Of a stretch of DNA of 64,000 bases, positions 1 through 8,615 are shown in pieces. The DNA is from Streptomyces tsukubensis (GTDB taxonomy: Bacteria; Actinomycetota; Actinomycetes; Streptomycetales; Streptomycetaceae). Made by a program: the position numbers and the translations under genes. The stretch's first letter is position 1. Every line of letters begins with the position of its first letter. The notes under the pieces were generated by a model that searched no databases, was not told the DNA's origin, and saw nothing but the letters and a program-made list of their open reading frames with translations. The DNA lies in NCBI RefSeq assembly GCF_003932715.1, contig NZ_CP020700.1, forward strand, positions 1,440,001-1,504,000. The letters run 5' to 3'.

Positions 1-666
1 GTCACGGACGACGCGATCGAGAAGATCAAAGACATGATCGTCTCGGGCGAGCTGCGGCCCGGCGACCGGCTCCCCCGGGAGAGCGAACTGGCCGCCGGTC
101 TCGGACTGTCGCGCAATTCCCTGCGGGAGGCCGTCCGGGCGCTCTCGGTGATCCGGATCCTCGACGTCCGCCAGGGCGACGGCACCTATGTGACCAGTCT
201 CGACGCCCGGATGCTGAGGGAGGCGCTCCGTTTCGTCGCGGACTGCCACCGCGACGACACGGCGCCGGAGTTCCTTGCCGTACGCCGGATTCTGGAGCCC
301 GCCGCGACGGGTCTCGCGGCGGGCCGGATCACCGGTGCCGCACTCGCGGAGCTGGGCGCGCAGGTGGATGCGCTGGGCCCGGAGCCCTCGGTGGACGAGC
401 TGGTCGAAGCCGATCTCGCCTTCCACCGCGACATCGCCCGCTGGTCGGGCAATTCGGTCCTGTGCGCCCTGCTCGACGGGCTGTCCGGACCGGCGACCCG
501 GGACCGGATCTGGCGGGGGCTGAGCCGGGAGGGCGAGATCGGGACCGCCCTCGACGAACACCGGGCGATCCTGGCCGCACTGCGCGACGGGGACGCGGAA
601 GCGGCCCGCTCCTGGGCGACCGTGCACATCGCGAGCGTGGAGCGGTGGCTCCGCTCGGCGCACTGA
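1..666 (+). CDS. FadR-subfamily GntR transcriptional regulator (5' end outside window)
   Basis: Transcription factor of the GntR superfamily, FadR/FCD subfamily. The reading frame is open from base 1, so the true start lies upstream; an internal ATG at 34 would cut into the DNA-binding domain. The N-terminal winged helix shows the signature PGDRLPRESELAAGLGLSRNSLREAVRAL, seen as adjacent short blocks, followed by the wing RQGDGTYV. The rest is an all-alpha FCD effector domain with the conserved AFHRDIARWSGN block and a C-terminal EHRAILAALRDGD segment that normally supplies metal or ligand contacts. Family members repress sugar-acid, carboxylate or amino-acid catabolic genes; the target is not visible here because the upstream neighbourhood is missing. 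Its wing sequence differs from the gluconate-type GntR at 22140, so the two are not close paralogues. Confidence 0.9.
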   Translation, partial: VTDDAIEKIKDMIVSGELRPGDRLPRESELAAGLGLSRNSLREAVRALSVIRILDVRQGDGTYVTSLDARMLREALRFVADCHRDDTAPEFLAVRRILEPAATGLAAGRITGAALAELGAQVDALGPEPSVDELVEADLAFHRDIARWSGNSVLCALLDGLSGPATRDRIWRGLSREGEIGTALDEHRAILAALRDGDAEAARSWATVHIASVERWLRSAH

Positions 667-895
667 GACGGCGCGCTCCCCGGACCGCTCCGGAGACCGG
701 CTGCCGCGGAAGCCGCCCGGCGCAATCGGAAAATGCTCGGAATCTCCTGGTAACAGCTCGGATGAATCACCGGTGTTGGGGGCAAGGAAACGGACGGACA
801 CCCGTTCACCCGGCCGTGCACAGGGGCTGCGGTGGCACCGCCCGAAAGCCGTAAGGTTGGGGCGTACGAGAGGGAACTTCGGAAGGAGGCACTGG

Positions 896-2194
896 GTGAT
901 CGAGCTCGAGGGGGTACCCGAGCTGATCGACCCGGTCATGGTGGCCGCGTTCGAGGGCTGGAACGACGCCGGCGACGCCGCCTCCACCGCGGTCGCACAT
1001 CTGGACCGGGAGTGGAAGGGCGAGGTCTTCGCGGCACTCGACGCCGAGGACTACTACGACTTCCAGGTCAACCGGCCCACGGTGTACATGGACGGCGGAG
1101 TACGGAAGATCACCTGGCCCACGACCCGGCTGTCGGTGGTCCGGGTGGGCGGCGACAAGCCCCGTGATCTGGTGCTGGTACGCGGTATCGAACCGTCCAT
1201 GCGCTGGCGTTCGTTCTGCAATGAAATCCTCGGATTCGCCCATGAACTGGGCGTGGAGATGGTGGTGATCCTCGGGGCACTGCTCGGGGACACCCCGCAC
1301 ACCCGGCCGGTCCCGGTCAGCGGAATCACCTCCGACCCCGATCTGGCCCGGACGCTGGACCTGGAGGAGACCCGGTACGAGGGGCCGACGGGCATCGTCG
1401 GCATCCTCCAGGAGGCGTGCACGCACGCCGGGGTGCCCGCGGTGAGCCTGTGGGCGGCGGTGCCGCACTATGTGTCGCAGCCGCCGAACCCCAAGGCGAC
1501 GCTGGCGCTGCTGAACCGGCTGGAGGATCTGATCGGCCTGCGGATCCCGCTGGGCGAACTGCCCGAGGACGCGCGGGCCTGGCAGCTGGGCGTGGACCAG
1601 CTCGCGGCCGAGGACTCCGAGGTCGCCGAGTACGTCCAGACGCTGGAGGAGGCGCGCGACACGGCGGAGCTGCCGGAGGCTTCGGGCGAGGCCATCGCCC
1701 GCGAGTTCGAGCGCTATCTGCGGCGGCGGGACGGCGGTCCGGGCGCGGTCGGCGGACTGGGGCCGGGCCCGGGTGTCGGTCCGGATCCGGGCGAACCGGG
1801 ACCGGGCGGTTCCGCCGGTACGGCCGGTGGCTCGTATCTGCGCGATCCGTCGGGCGGGCTCGGACGTGCGTCCAAGGCGCGGTGGCCGGAGCGCGACGAG
1901 GCGGCCGATGCGCGGGACCGGGAGCCGGACGCCGAGACCGGGGCCGGCGATGGGGTCGGCGACGGGCAGGGGGAGGGGGACTCGGCCGGTGACGGGCGGC
2001 CCGACGGCTCCGCTGATTCCGACGGCTCAGACGGCTCGGGCAGCTCCGGCAGCGGCAGTTCCGGTTCCGGCTCGGAAGCGGATTCCGGGACCGATTCGAA
2101 CCCGGCACCCGAGTCCGACGAGGGCTCCGGTTCCGGTTCCGACTCCGGTTCCGACTCCGACTCCGACTCCGACTCCGACGGGAAGAACACCTGA
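896..2194 (+). CDS. PAC2 family protein with acidic Ser/Asp-rich C-terminal tail
   Basis: Member of the PAC2 (proteasome assembly chaperone 2-like) family, 432 aa. In actinobacteria the family is conserved but its biochemical role is not settled. The GTG at 896 was chosen because GGAAGGAGG lies 6-14 bases upstream and the protein then starts with the usual IELEGVPEL. The folded part covers about residues 1-275 (FEGWNDAGDAAS near the start, VVILGALLGDTPHTRPVPV in the middle, and a helical end with ERYLRRRDGG). From about residue 280 the protein is low complexity: Gly/Pro-rich, then a run of Ser-Gly and finally Ser-Asp dipeptides up to DGKNT. The tail is probably disordered and is longer than in typical family members. 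The gene converges on mshC; a strong hairpin at 2300-2342 separates them. Confidence 0.9.
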   Translation: MIELEGVPELIDPVMVAAFEGWNDAGDAASTAVAHLDREWKGEVFAALDAEDYYDFQVNRPTVYMDGGVRKITWPTTRLSVVRVGGDKPRDLVLVRGIEPSMRWRSFCNEILGFAHELGVEMVVILGALLGDTPHTRPVPVSGITSDPDLARTLDLEETRYEGPTGIVGILQEACTHAGVPAVSLWAAVPHYVSQPPNPKATLALLNRLEDLIGLRIPLGELPEDARAWQLGVDQLAAEDSEVAEYVQTLEEARDTAELPEASGEAIAREFERYLRRRDGGPGAVGGLGPGPGVGPDPGEPGPGGSAGTAGGSYLRDPSGGLGRASKARWPERDEAADARDREPDAETGAGDGVGDGQGEGDSAGDGRPDGSADSDGSDGSGSSGSGSSGSGSEADSGTDSNPAPESDEGSGSGSDSGSDSDSDSDSDGKNT

Positions 2195-2299
2195 CGCCGA
2201 GGGCGTCGGCCGAGCGGCGGGGACGCCGCCCGCACTCCGCGGGCGCGTCCCCGTCGTGCTGAGTTCACCCGCCCCGTGCGGCCCGGGCCGTCGGACGAC

Positions 2300-2342
2300 A
2301 GCAGCCTCACCAGGGAATTGGTCTTCCCCCGGTGAGGCTGCT
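2300..2342. terminator. Bidirectional terminator between PAC2 gene and mshC
   Basis: Perfect 12-bp inverted repeat (AGCAGCCTCACC / GGTGAGGCTGCT, 2300-2311 and 2331-2342) with a 19-base loop, located between two converging genes. There is no long U tract, which is usual in Streptomyces. Confidence 0.7.
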
Positions 2343-2398
2343 CGGTATCTACTCGGTGGCTGTCCCTGCTTCTTCAGCGGTCCGTCGCGGGGCGGAGG

Positions 2399-3628
2399 TC
2401 AGAGCGCCACGCCCAGCAGCGCGTCCACGGTCCGGGAGACGAGGCCCGGGGCGTCCTCTTCGGTTCCGCCCGCCGACCGCTGGAGTTCGGCCCAGCGGTC
2501 GACCGCAGCGAGCGCGGCCGGTGCGTCGAGATCGTCGGCGAGTGCGGTACGGACCTCCTCCAGCATCGCGTCGGCGGACGGCCCGTCGGGGCGGGACACC
2601 GCGGCACGCCAGCGGGCGAGGCGCTCCTCGGCGGCCGTGAGATCCGCGTCCGTCCACTCCCAGTCGCTGCGGTAGTGGTGGGCGAGGAGCGCGAGCCGGA
2701 TAGCGGCCGGGTCGGTGCCGGCCCGGCGCAGGGCCGAGACGAAGACCAGGTTGCCCCGGGACTTCGACATCTTCTCGCCGTCCAGCGCGACCATTCCGGC
2801 GTGGACGTACGCCTGGGCGAAGGGGTGCTCGCCGGTGAGCGCCTGGGCGTGCGATGCGCCCATCTCGTGATGGGGGAAGACCAGGTCGGAGCCGCCGCCC
2901 TGGATGTCGAAGCCCATGCCGAGGTGGTCGAGGGCGATGGCCACGCACTCGATGTGCCAGCCGGGGCGGCCGGGGCCCAGGGTGCCGCCGTCCCAGTGCG
3001 GTTCGCCGTCCCGGGCGGCCAGCCACAGGACCGGGTCGAGGGGGTTCTTCTTGCCCGGCCGGTCGGGGTCGCCGCCGCGTTCGGCGGAGAGCAGCCTCAT
3101 GGCCTCGGCGTCGAGACGGGAGACCTCGCCGAAGTGCGGGTCGCTCTCCACCGAGAAGTAGGTGTCGCCGTCGAGGTCGTAGGCGGCCCCGGCGTCGCGG
3201 AGCCGTTCCACGAGCGGGACGATGCGGGGTATCGACTCGACCGCACCGATGTAGTGGCGCGGCGGCAGCATCCGCAGGGCCGTCATGTCCTCGCGGAACA
3301 GCTTGGTCTCGCGCTGCGCGAGCTCCGTCCAGTCCTCGCCGTCCCGGACGGCGCGCTCCAGGAGCGGATCGTCGACGTCCGTGACGTTCTGGACGTAGTG
3401 AACCTGTCGCTTCGTGTCGAGCCACACGCGCTGAACGAGGTCGAACGCGTTGTAAGTCGCCGCGTGACCCAGATGGGTCGCGTCGTACGGGGTGATACCG
3501 CAGACGTAGAGACGGGCGACGGGACCGGGTGCGAGGGTGACTCGTTCACCGGTCGCGGTGTCGTGAATCCTGAGGTCGCGGCCCTTGCCGGGCAGGGCGG
3601 GGACCTCGGAAGCGGGCCAGGCATGCAT
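2399..3628 (-). CDS. mshC: L-cysteine:1D-myo-inosityl 2-amino-2-deoxy-alpha-D-glucopyranoside ligase (mycothiol biosynthesis)
   Basis: Cytosolic ATP-dependent ligase that joins cysteine to GlcN-inositol, the penultimate step of mycothiol synthesis. It is a class I aminoacyl-tRNA synthetase-like enzyme derived from CysRS. The ATG at 3628 gives 409 aa, the normal MshC length; the frame stays open for 42 further codons upstream but those residues do not resemble the family. Visible motifs: the HIGH-like HLGH at residues 52-55, the KMSKS loop at 286-290, and the likely zinc ligands Cys43, Cys228 (WHIEC) and His253 (FPHHE). CysRS tRNA-binding elements are absent, which together with the N-terminal [10 protein letters not shown] separates it from CysS. 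The neighbours upstream on the same strand (PI3/4-kinase-like protein, DUF3090, histidine phosphatase) form the conserved actinobacterial mshC block. Confidence 0.97.
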   Translation of the reverse strand: MHAWPASEVPALPGKGRDLRIHDTATGERVTLAPGPVARLYVCGITPYDATHLGHAATYNAFDLVQRVWLDTKRQVHYVQNVTDVDDPLLERAVRDGEDWTELAQRETKLFREDMTALRMLPPRHYIGAVESIPRIVPLVERLRDAGAAYDLDGDTYFSVESDPHFGEVSRLDAEAMRLLSAERGGDPDRPGKKNPLDPVLWLAARDGEPHWDGGTLGPGRPGWHIECVAIALDHLGMGFDIQGGGSDLVFPHHEMGASHAQALTGEHPFAQAYVHAGMVALDGEKMSKSRGNLVFVSALRRAGTDPAAIRLALLAHHYRSDWEWTDADLTAAEERLARWRAAVSRPDGPSADAMLEEVRTALADDLDAPAALAAVDRWAELQRSAGGTEEDAPGLVSRTVDALLGVAL

Positions 3629-3785
3629 GCATCCGAGCCTAACCTCAGCCCCCGCGCCGACGCTGCCGCGGGGTGCAACGATCTTGGCGTGAGCCTCCGT
3701 GCCCCAGGCTTCCCCGGGCCCGGCCCGGCGAAACCCCCGGGGCCGCAAAGCCACAGCGAGCGGCGCTCGCCGCGGACGGGGACGG

Positions 3786-4625
3786 TCAGACCGGGGGCCA
3801 GGGAATGGCCGGCCACTCCCCCGTCGGCTCCGGATGGGTGCCGGTGGTCCGGAGCCGGTCCACGCGCACGCGGACGCCGTCGACCTCGGTGGCGGTCAGC
3901 AGCTCGGCCAGCCGGATGGCCAGTGGCCCGTCGGGGCGCAGGGCGTCCGCGAGCCGTGCCAGGGCCGCCACGGCGTCCGGCGGCAGCGCCTCGCCCGCCC
4001 AGCCCCACAGGAGGGTACGGAGCCGGGCTTCGGCGTTGAAGGTGACGCCGTGGTCGATCGCGTACAGCGCCCCGTCCACCGCGGGCAGCAGATGGCCGCC
4101 CTTGCGGTCACCGTTGTTGATCACCGCGTCGAGTACGGCGAGTCTGCGCAGGCGGTCGTCGTCCGCGTGGACGAGGAGCGCGGTGCGGCCCTCGCCGACC
4201 TCGGCGAGGCCGACGGCCTTCCAGCCGTCGTCCGGTTCGTCGCCGTCGACCAGGGCGAGCAGTCCGGCGTCGGGATCCGCTTCGATCCACAGCTGGACCA
4301 TGCCGCGGCCGTAGGGGCCGTCGCGCAGCACGGTCGGCGGGACGAGTCCCCAGCCGAGCGCCTCGGAGACCTCCCAGGCGGCGACCTCGCGCTCGGCGAG
4401 GGTGCCGTCGGGGAAGTCCCACAGGGGGCGCTCACCGGTGACGGGCTTGTAGACGCAGCTCGCTTCCTCGCCCTCGTACGCCACCGTGCAGAGCAGCACC
4501 GCGTTGGACGCCCCGGGGATCCGGCCGCGCACGGTCAGCTCGCCCCGGCCGAGGAGGCGGAGCGCTCCGGTACGGTCGCCGGGTGCGGTCACGCCCCCCG
4601 GCGGTATCCGTTCTGGCGCGGGCAT
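3786..4625 (-). CDS. PI3/4-kinase-like conserved actinobacterial protein (SCO1664 family)
   Basis: Conserved protein of the mshC block, 279 aa, related to the phosphatidylinositol 3/4-kinase fold; no substrate is known to me. The fold is supported by an ATP-lobe lysine in [15 protein letters not shown], a catalytic-loop-like NNGDRKGGH, and a metal-binding AIDHGVTF, all in kinase order. The start was taken at ATG 4625 because GGAAGGA lies at good spacing upstream; this overlaps the DUF3090 gene by 37 bases. A GTG at 4592, giving a GTGA overlap with the DUF3090 stop, is the alternative and would remove 11 residues. It is translated right after DUF3090 and is probably co-expressed with it. Confidence 0.85.
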   Translation of the reverse strand: MPAPERIPPGGVTAPGDRTGALRLLGRGELTVRGRIPGASNAVLLCTVAYEGEEASCVYKPVTGERPLWDFPDGTLAEREVAAWEVSEALGWGLVPPTVLRDGPYGRGMVQLWIEADPDAGLLALVDGDEPDDGWKAVGLAEVGEGRTALLVHADDDRLRRLAVLDAVINNGDRKGGHLLPAVDGALYAIDHGVTFNAEARLRTLLWGWAGEALPPDAVAALARLADALRPDGPLAIRLAELLTATEVDGVRVRVDRLRTTGTHPEPTGEWPAIPWPPV

Positions 4626-5179
4626 ACGTGTCCTTCCGGGTCGAGCGGGAGGCTGCACAGGGGGCACGGCGGGCGGCCCGCGTTGACGACGTCGAGGGCG
4701 CGTTTGGCGAAGGCCCGGGCCTGGGCACCGGTGAGCCGGACCCGGAGCATCGGGGGGCCGTTCTCCTCGTCCTGGAGCAGTCGCTCCTCGGCCTCGGCGA
4801 GGTCCTCCTCCGAGTCGGCCTCCAGCTCGACCAGGGCCTGGGCTTCGACGATCATGCGCTGTTCCTCGCCGTCCCAGGCCAGCGCCATGGTCCCGACCCG
4901 GAACTCCTCCTCGACGGGGGCGTCGAGCGGAGCGGTGTCGGCGATGTCGGCGGGGGCCACCGCGGGCACCGGGGCATTGCCTCCGGTACGGCGTACGACT
5001 TCGTCGAGGAGCTCGTCGATGCGCTCGGCCAACGCCGCCACCTGGGTCTTCTCCAGGGCGACACTGGTGACGCGGCCTCCGGCTGACGCCTGGAGGAAGA
5101 ACGTACGGCGTCCGGGGAGCCCGACCGTACCGGCCACGAACCGGTCCGGCGGGTCGTAGAGGAACACCTGACGGGACAC
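4589..5179 (-). CDS. DUF3090 family protein with C-terminal zinc ribbon
   Basis: Conserved actinobacterial protein of 196 aa, function unknown. The N-terminal region starts SRQVFLYDPPDRFVAGTVG and the domain ends in a compact cysteine cluster [15 protein letters not shown] that looks like a treble-clef or zinc-ribbon site. The middle is acidic (LEADSEEDLAEAEERLLQDEE). The GTG at 5179 was chosen because GAGGGAG lies about 9 bases upstream and the protein then has the family's usual N-terminus; the open frame extends 70 codons further without family similarity. It overlaps the downstream kinase-like gene, and the two almost always occur together with a histidine phosphatase, PAC2 and mshC in actinobacteria, which suggests a shared but still unknown pathway. 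Confidence 0.88.
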   Translation of the reverse strand: MSRQVFLYDPPDRFVAGTVGLPGRRTFFLQASAGGRVTSVALEKTQVAALAERIDELLDEVVRRTGGNAPVPAVAPADIADTAPLDAPVEEEFRVGTMALAWDGEEQRMIVEAQALVELEADSEEDLAEAEERLLQDEENGPPMLRVRLTGAQARAFAKRALDVVNAGRPPCPLCSLPLDPEGHVCPRQNGYRRGA

Positions 5180-5385
5180 GCTCTGACTCCCTCGGGCTCG
5201 GGGACAGCCGCCGGGCCGTGGTCCGACGGCCGGGGCCTGTGCGGTGACTCCACCCCGCCGGGGGTGGCTGTGCTGTTGACGACGGCGGGCCGGCCGGGCG
5301 CCGGCCGCGCGGGCACGCAGGGACGGTGTCACGTGCCGTACGGCCGCATGCGCCGACCGCCCGTCCACCCTACTGCGCCGGACGA

Positions 5386-6108
5386 TCACGGGGCGCCCGC
5401 ACCACCCCCTACCACCGCGTTCCCCTCGGGGGCGGGGTCGCCGCCGGTCGTATCGGCGTCGGTCCTGCGGCCGTGACGGGATACGAGGGAGCCGAATTCG
5501 CCGGTGTCACCTAGACGCAGCAGGAAGGGGCGGGTGCCGGTGTACCGCACGGCGGTGACGGAGCAGGGTTCGGCGTGGATCCGCTGGAAGAGGTCGAGGT
5601 GGAGGCCGAGGGCGTCGGCGACGAGGGATTTGATGATGTCGCCGTGGGTGCAGACGAGATAGGTCGCGTCCTCGCCGTGCTCGGCCGTCACCCGGGCGTT
5701 CCAGTCCCGGACGGCGTCGACGGCCCGGGCCTGCATGGCGCGCAGGGATTCCCCGCCGGGGAAGGCGGCCGCCGAGGGGTGTTGCTGGACCACCGTCATC
5801 AGGGGGTCGTCGGCCAGCTCTCCGAGCTTGCGGCCGGACCAGTCTCCGTAGTCGCATTCGGCGACGCGCTCGTCGGTCCGCAGCTCCAGCCCGGGGCGGG
5901 CGTCGAGGAGCGGTCCGAGGGTCTCCCGGCAGCGCTCCTGGGGGCTGGTGACGGCAAGGGCGAGCGGCACGGCGGCGAGGCGTCCGGGCAGTGCCGCCGC
6001 CTGTTCGACTCCGCGCTCGTCGAGATGGACTCCGGGGGTCCGGCCCGCGAGCACGCCCGCCGTGTTGGCGGTGGAGCGTCCGTGGCGTACGAGAATCAGG
6101 GTGGCCAT
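5386..6108 (-). CDS. Histidine phosphatase family protein (MSMEG_4193-type phosphomutase-like)
   Basis: Phosphoglycerate-mutase-like histidine phosphatase, 240 aa, probably a phosphatase acting on a small phosphorylated metabolite. The catalytic RHG is at residues 8-10 (LVRHGRSTANTAG), the family variant ECDYGDWSG follows in the middle, and the second catalytic histidine is in VCTHGDII. About 25 C-terminal residues after LVSRHGRR are low complexity. It is the first gene of the minus-strand series leading to DUF3090, the kinase-like gene and mshC, with a 206-base gap before DUF3090, so a separate promoter for the downstream genes is possible. No substrate can be deduced. Confidence 0.88.
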   Translation of the reverse strand: MATLILVRHGRSTANTAGVLAGRTPGVHLDERGVEQAAALPGRLAAVPLALAVTSPQERCRETLGPLLDARPGLELRTDERVAECDYGDWSGRKLGELADDPLMTVVQQHPSAAAFPGGESLRAMQARAVDAVRDWNARVTAEHGEDATYLVCTHGDIIKSLVADALGLHLDLFQRIHAEPCSVTAVRYTGTRPFLLRLGDTGEFGSLVSRHGRRTDADTTGGDPAPEGNAVVGGGAGAP

Positions 6109-6350
6109 GTCCGCCAGGGTAGGCGCCCGGGCACGGCCCGTGGGGGGCCTGTGGACAACCGCCGCGGACTCGTCCCCTCCGCCCCGGCCGCCTGTGCCGT
6201 ACAGATGTTCGCCGGTTGCGGCGTTCGTATCCGCTGGGGCCGTCGGGGCGGTTTCCGGCGCGCCGGGGCGTCACCGTCCGGCCCGGCGGCCGGGCGGCGC
6301 GGCAGCGGGCAGGCAGACGGACAGACAGGAGCGGAGCGGCCGTCCGGGGT

Positions 6351-7136
6351 TCAGAAGGCGGGAGCGGGAGCCGCGGGTCCGTCGAGGGCCCCGCGGCGCT
6401 CCGGCATTCGCAGCCGGACCATACGGCGCCAGCCGCCGAGCCGTTCGTAGAGGTACATCGCATGGACCCCGGCGGTCAGCACCGCCGCCTTCGTCGGCGA
6501 CCAGCCCAGCAGACCCCCCATGCGCTCCATGACGGCGAGGCTGACGTCGCGGTAGATCCGGATCTCCGCGAGGGCGCACGAGCGCAGGATCCGGCGGATG
6601 GCCGGGCCGTGCCCCGCGGCGGTGAGCCGCAGGAGTTCCTCGTGGCAGTAGGCGAGGTGGTTGTCCTCGTCGTGGGAGATCATCCTGATGGCCTTGCCGA
6701 CCTCGGGGTGGTCGCCGAAGTATCTGACCAGCATGATCATCTGGTCGGCGGCGCGCTGCTCGGTGACCCGGCTGTGGGAGAGGTAGACGACGATGTCCTG
6801 TTCGGTGAGGGTTTCCTCGCGGCCGAGCTTCTCGTGCGCGAGACCGATGCCGCGGCGTTCGAGGAGCATCGTGTAGTCGGCCTCGGGCGGTACGGGGACG
6901 GGGTCGAGCCCGCGCTTCCTCAGCAGGGCGTTGAAGATCCTGCCGTGCTTGTCCTCGTCGGCGCCGTGCCGGGTGATCCTGGGGGCGAGGTCGCGCAGGC
7001 CGGTGGGTACGAGGGCGGCGATGCGCGCGTTCTCCCAGCCGCCCTGTGCCTCGCCGCTCGCGGCGATGGAGCAGAAGAGCCGGTAGGAGTCGTCGTTGTC
7101 GAGGATTTCCTGGAACAGGCTTCGGGCCGAGAGCAT
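6351..7136 (-). CDS. Ferritin-like diiron-carboxylate protein
   Basis: Four-helix-bundle ferritin-like protein of 261 aa. Two ExxH motifs, in GADEDKH and SHDEDNH, each within a long helix, are the classic pair of diiron ligands; an upstream Glu in the helix SIAASGEAQ may complete the site. The start is decided by a perfect AGGAGGT (7143-7149) six bases before ATG 7136; an in-frame ATG at 7157 would place this ribosome-binding site inside the gene. Bacterial relatives range from hydroxylases to oxidative-stress proteins, and the sequence does not let me choose. The gene is on its own transcription unit, with LLM oxidoreductase upstream on the same strand 263 bases away. Confidence 0.8.
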   Translation of the reverse strand: MLSARSLFQEILDNDDSYRLFCSIAASGEAQGGWENARIAALVPTGLRDLAPRITRHGADEDKHGRIFNALLRKRGLDPVPVPPEADYTMLLERRGIGLAHEKLGREETLTEQDIVVYLSHSRVTEQRAADQMIMLVRYFGDHPEVGKAIRMISHDEDNHLAYCHEELLRLTAAGHGPAIRRILRSCALAEIRIYRDVSLAVMERMGGLLGWSPTKAAVLTAGVHAMYLYERLGGWRRMVRLRMPERRGALDGPAAPAPAF

Positions 7137-7399
7137 GGCTGCACCTCCTGAAAGCATCCGCAAAGAACGAGTCAAATGCGGTGGGGCACAGGTGGCAACA
7201 GCTCGGACGGACAACTGCGCCGAACAGGTCACGGCCCTGCTCCGGACGGTGCCGGCGAGGCGGGTGGGGCGCGCGTGCCGACCTGTTGCGGCGGCCGCGG
7301 GGCACGTCTGTCAGCGCCGTGGCCGTGGCGGAACGGCGCGGCCGCCCCCGTACGGCGCCGCGCCGTTCGACTGCCGTGCCCCGGGCCGGTCCGCCGGGC

Positions 7400-8449
7400 T
7401 CAGGCCAGTCCGGCGTGCTCCAGGGCCTCCGTGCCTGCGCGCAGGGCGGCGAGGCGCTCGTCGAGCGTGAATCCCGCCGGGGCGAGCGTGAGGGTGGTGA
7501 CCCCTGCGTCCGCGTAGGCGCGCATCCCGTCGGCGATCCGCTCGACGGAGCCGAGGAGGGTCGTGGAGTCGATCAGCTCGTGCGGTACGGCGGCGGCGGC
7601 GCCGTCCTTGTCCCCGTCCAGGTAGCGGTCCTGGATCTCGGCGGCCTCCTTCTCGTACCCCATGCGACGGGCGAGCTGGTTGTAGAAGTTCTGCTTACGG
7701 CTGCCCATGCCGCCGACGTAGAGGGCGGTGTAGGGGCGGAAGACGTCGGCGAGCGCGGTGACGTCGTCCCCGAGCGCGATCGGCAAGGTCGGACAGACGT
7801 CGAAGCCCTCCATGGTCTTGCCGGCCTTCTCGCGGCCCGCGCGCAGCGGCCGGATCGCGGTCTCCTCCAGATGCGCGGCGGACGGGAAGATCAGCAGGGC
7901 GCCGTCGGCGATCTCACCGGTCTGTTCGAGGTTCTTGGGGCCTATGGCGGCGATGTAGAGGGGGATGTGCTCGCGCTGGGGGTGGACGGTGAGCTTGATG
8001 GGCTTGCCGGGGCCGCCGGGCAGCGGGAGGGTCCAGTGCTCTCCGTCGTGGGTGAGCCGCTGACGGGTCATCGCCTTGCGGACGATCTCGACGTACTCCC
8101 GGGTGCGGGAGAGCGGTTTGTCGAACTTCACCCCGTACCAGCCCTCCGAGACCTGGGGGCCGGACACCCCGAGGCCGAGCCGGAAGCGTCCGCCGGAGAG
8201 GGAGTCGAGGGTGGCGGCCGTCATGGCCGTCATGGCGGGCTGGCGGGCGGGGATCTGCATGATGGCGGAGCCGACGTCGATGCGCTCGGTCTGCGCCGCG
8301 ACCCAGCTCAGTACGGTCGGTGCGTCGGAGCCGTAGGCCTCGGCCGCCCAGCAGACGTCGTAGCCGAGGCGGTCCGCCTCCCGGGCGACGGTCAGATTGT
8401 CGCCGTCCATACCGGCGCCCCAGTAGCCGAGATTGATGCCGAGCCGCAT
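7400..8449 (-). CDS. LLM class, probably F420-dependent, oxidoreductase
   Basis: Luciferase-like monooxygenase fold (TIM barrel), 349 aa, most likely an F420-dependent oxidoreductase of the large actinobacterial group. Typical blocks are the N-terminal MRLGINLGYWG, the barrel segment RFRLGLGVSGPQVSEGWYG, and PLYIAAIGPKNLEQTGEIADG, which matches the cofactor phosphate-binding region. The ATG at 8449 has AGGGGAG upstream at suitable spacing; the ORF extends six codons further without support. No adjacent substrate-pathway genes are visible, so the substrate is unknown. The divergent aldo/keto reductase begins 166 bases away. Confidence 0.85.
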   Translation of the reverse strand: MRLGINLGYWGAGMDGDNLTVAREADRLGYDVCWAAEAYGSDAPTVLSWVAAQTERIDVGSAIMQIPARQPAMTAMTAATLDSLSGGRFRLGLGVSGPQVSEGWYGVKFDKPLSRTREYVEIVRKAMTRQRLTHDGEHWTLPLPGGPGKPIKLTVHPQREHIPLYIAAIGPKNLEQTGEIADGALLIFPSAAHLEETAIRPLRAGREKAGKTMEGFDVCPTLPIALGDDVTALADVFRPYTALYVGGMGSRKQNFYNQLARRMGYEKEAAEIQDRYLDGDKDGAAAAVPHELIDSTTLLGSVERIADGMRAYADAGVTTLTLAPAGFTLDERLAALRAGTEALEHAGLA

Positions 8450-8615
8450 ACCCACTCCCCTTACCAATCAGTAACATCCCTGTGGCGGGGACTCTAGCGC
8501 GCCCGGACCGGATCCGTCAGGGTCGTCTTCGCCACCTCGTACCGCGGGCCGGGCCGTTGCCCGGTTGTCCACAGGCTCTCTCGGTGTCGTCCCCCGGCCA
8601 GTACCCTCAGCGCTC

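Noticed and set aside
2399..3628. Cysteinyl-tRNA synthetase instead of MshC
   Set aside because: Length (409 aa), the [10 protein letters not shown] start and absence of the C-terminal tRNA-binding region point to MshC.
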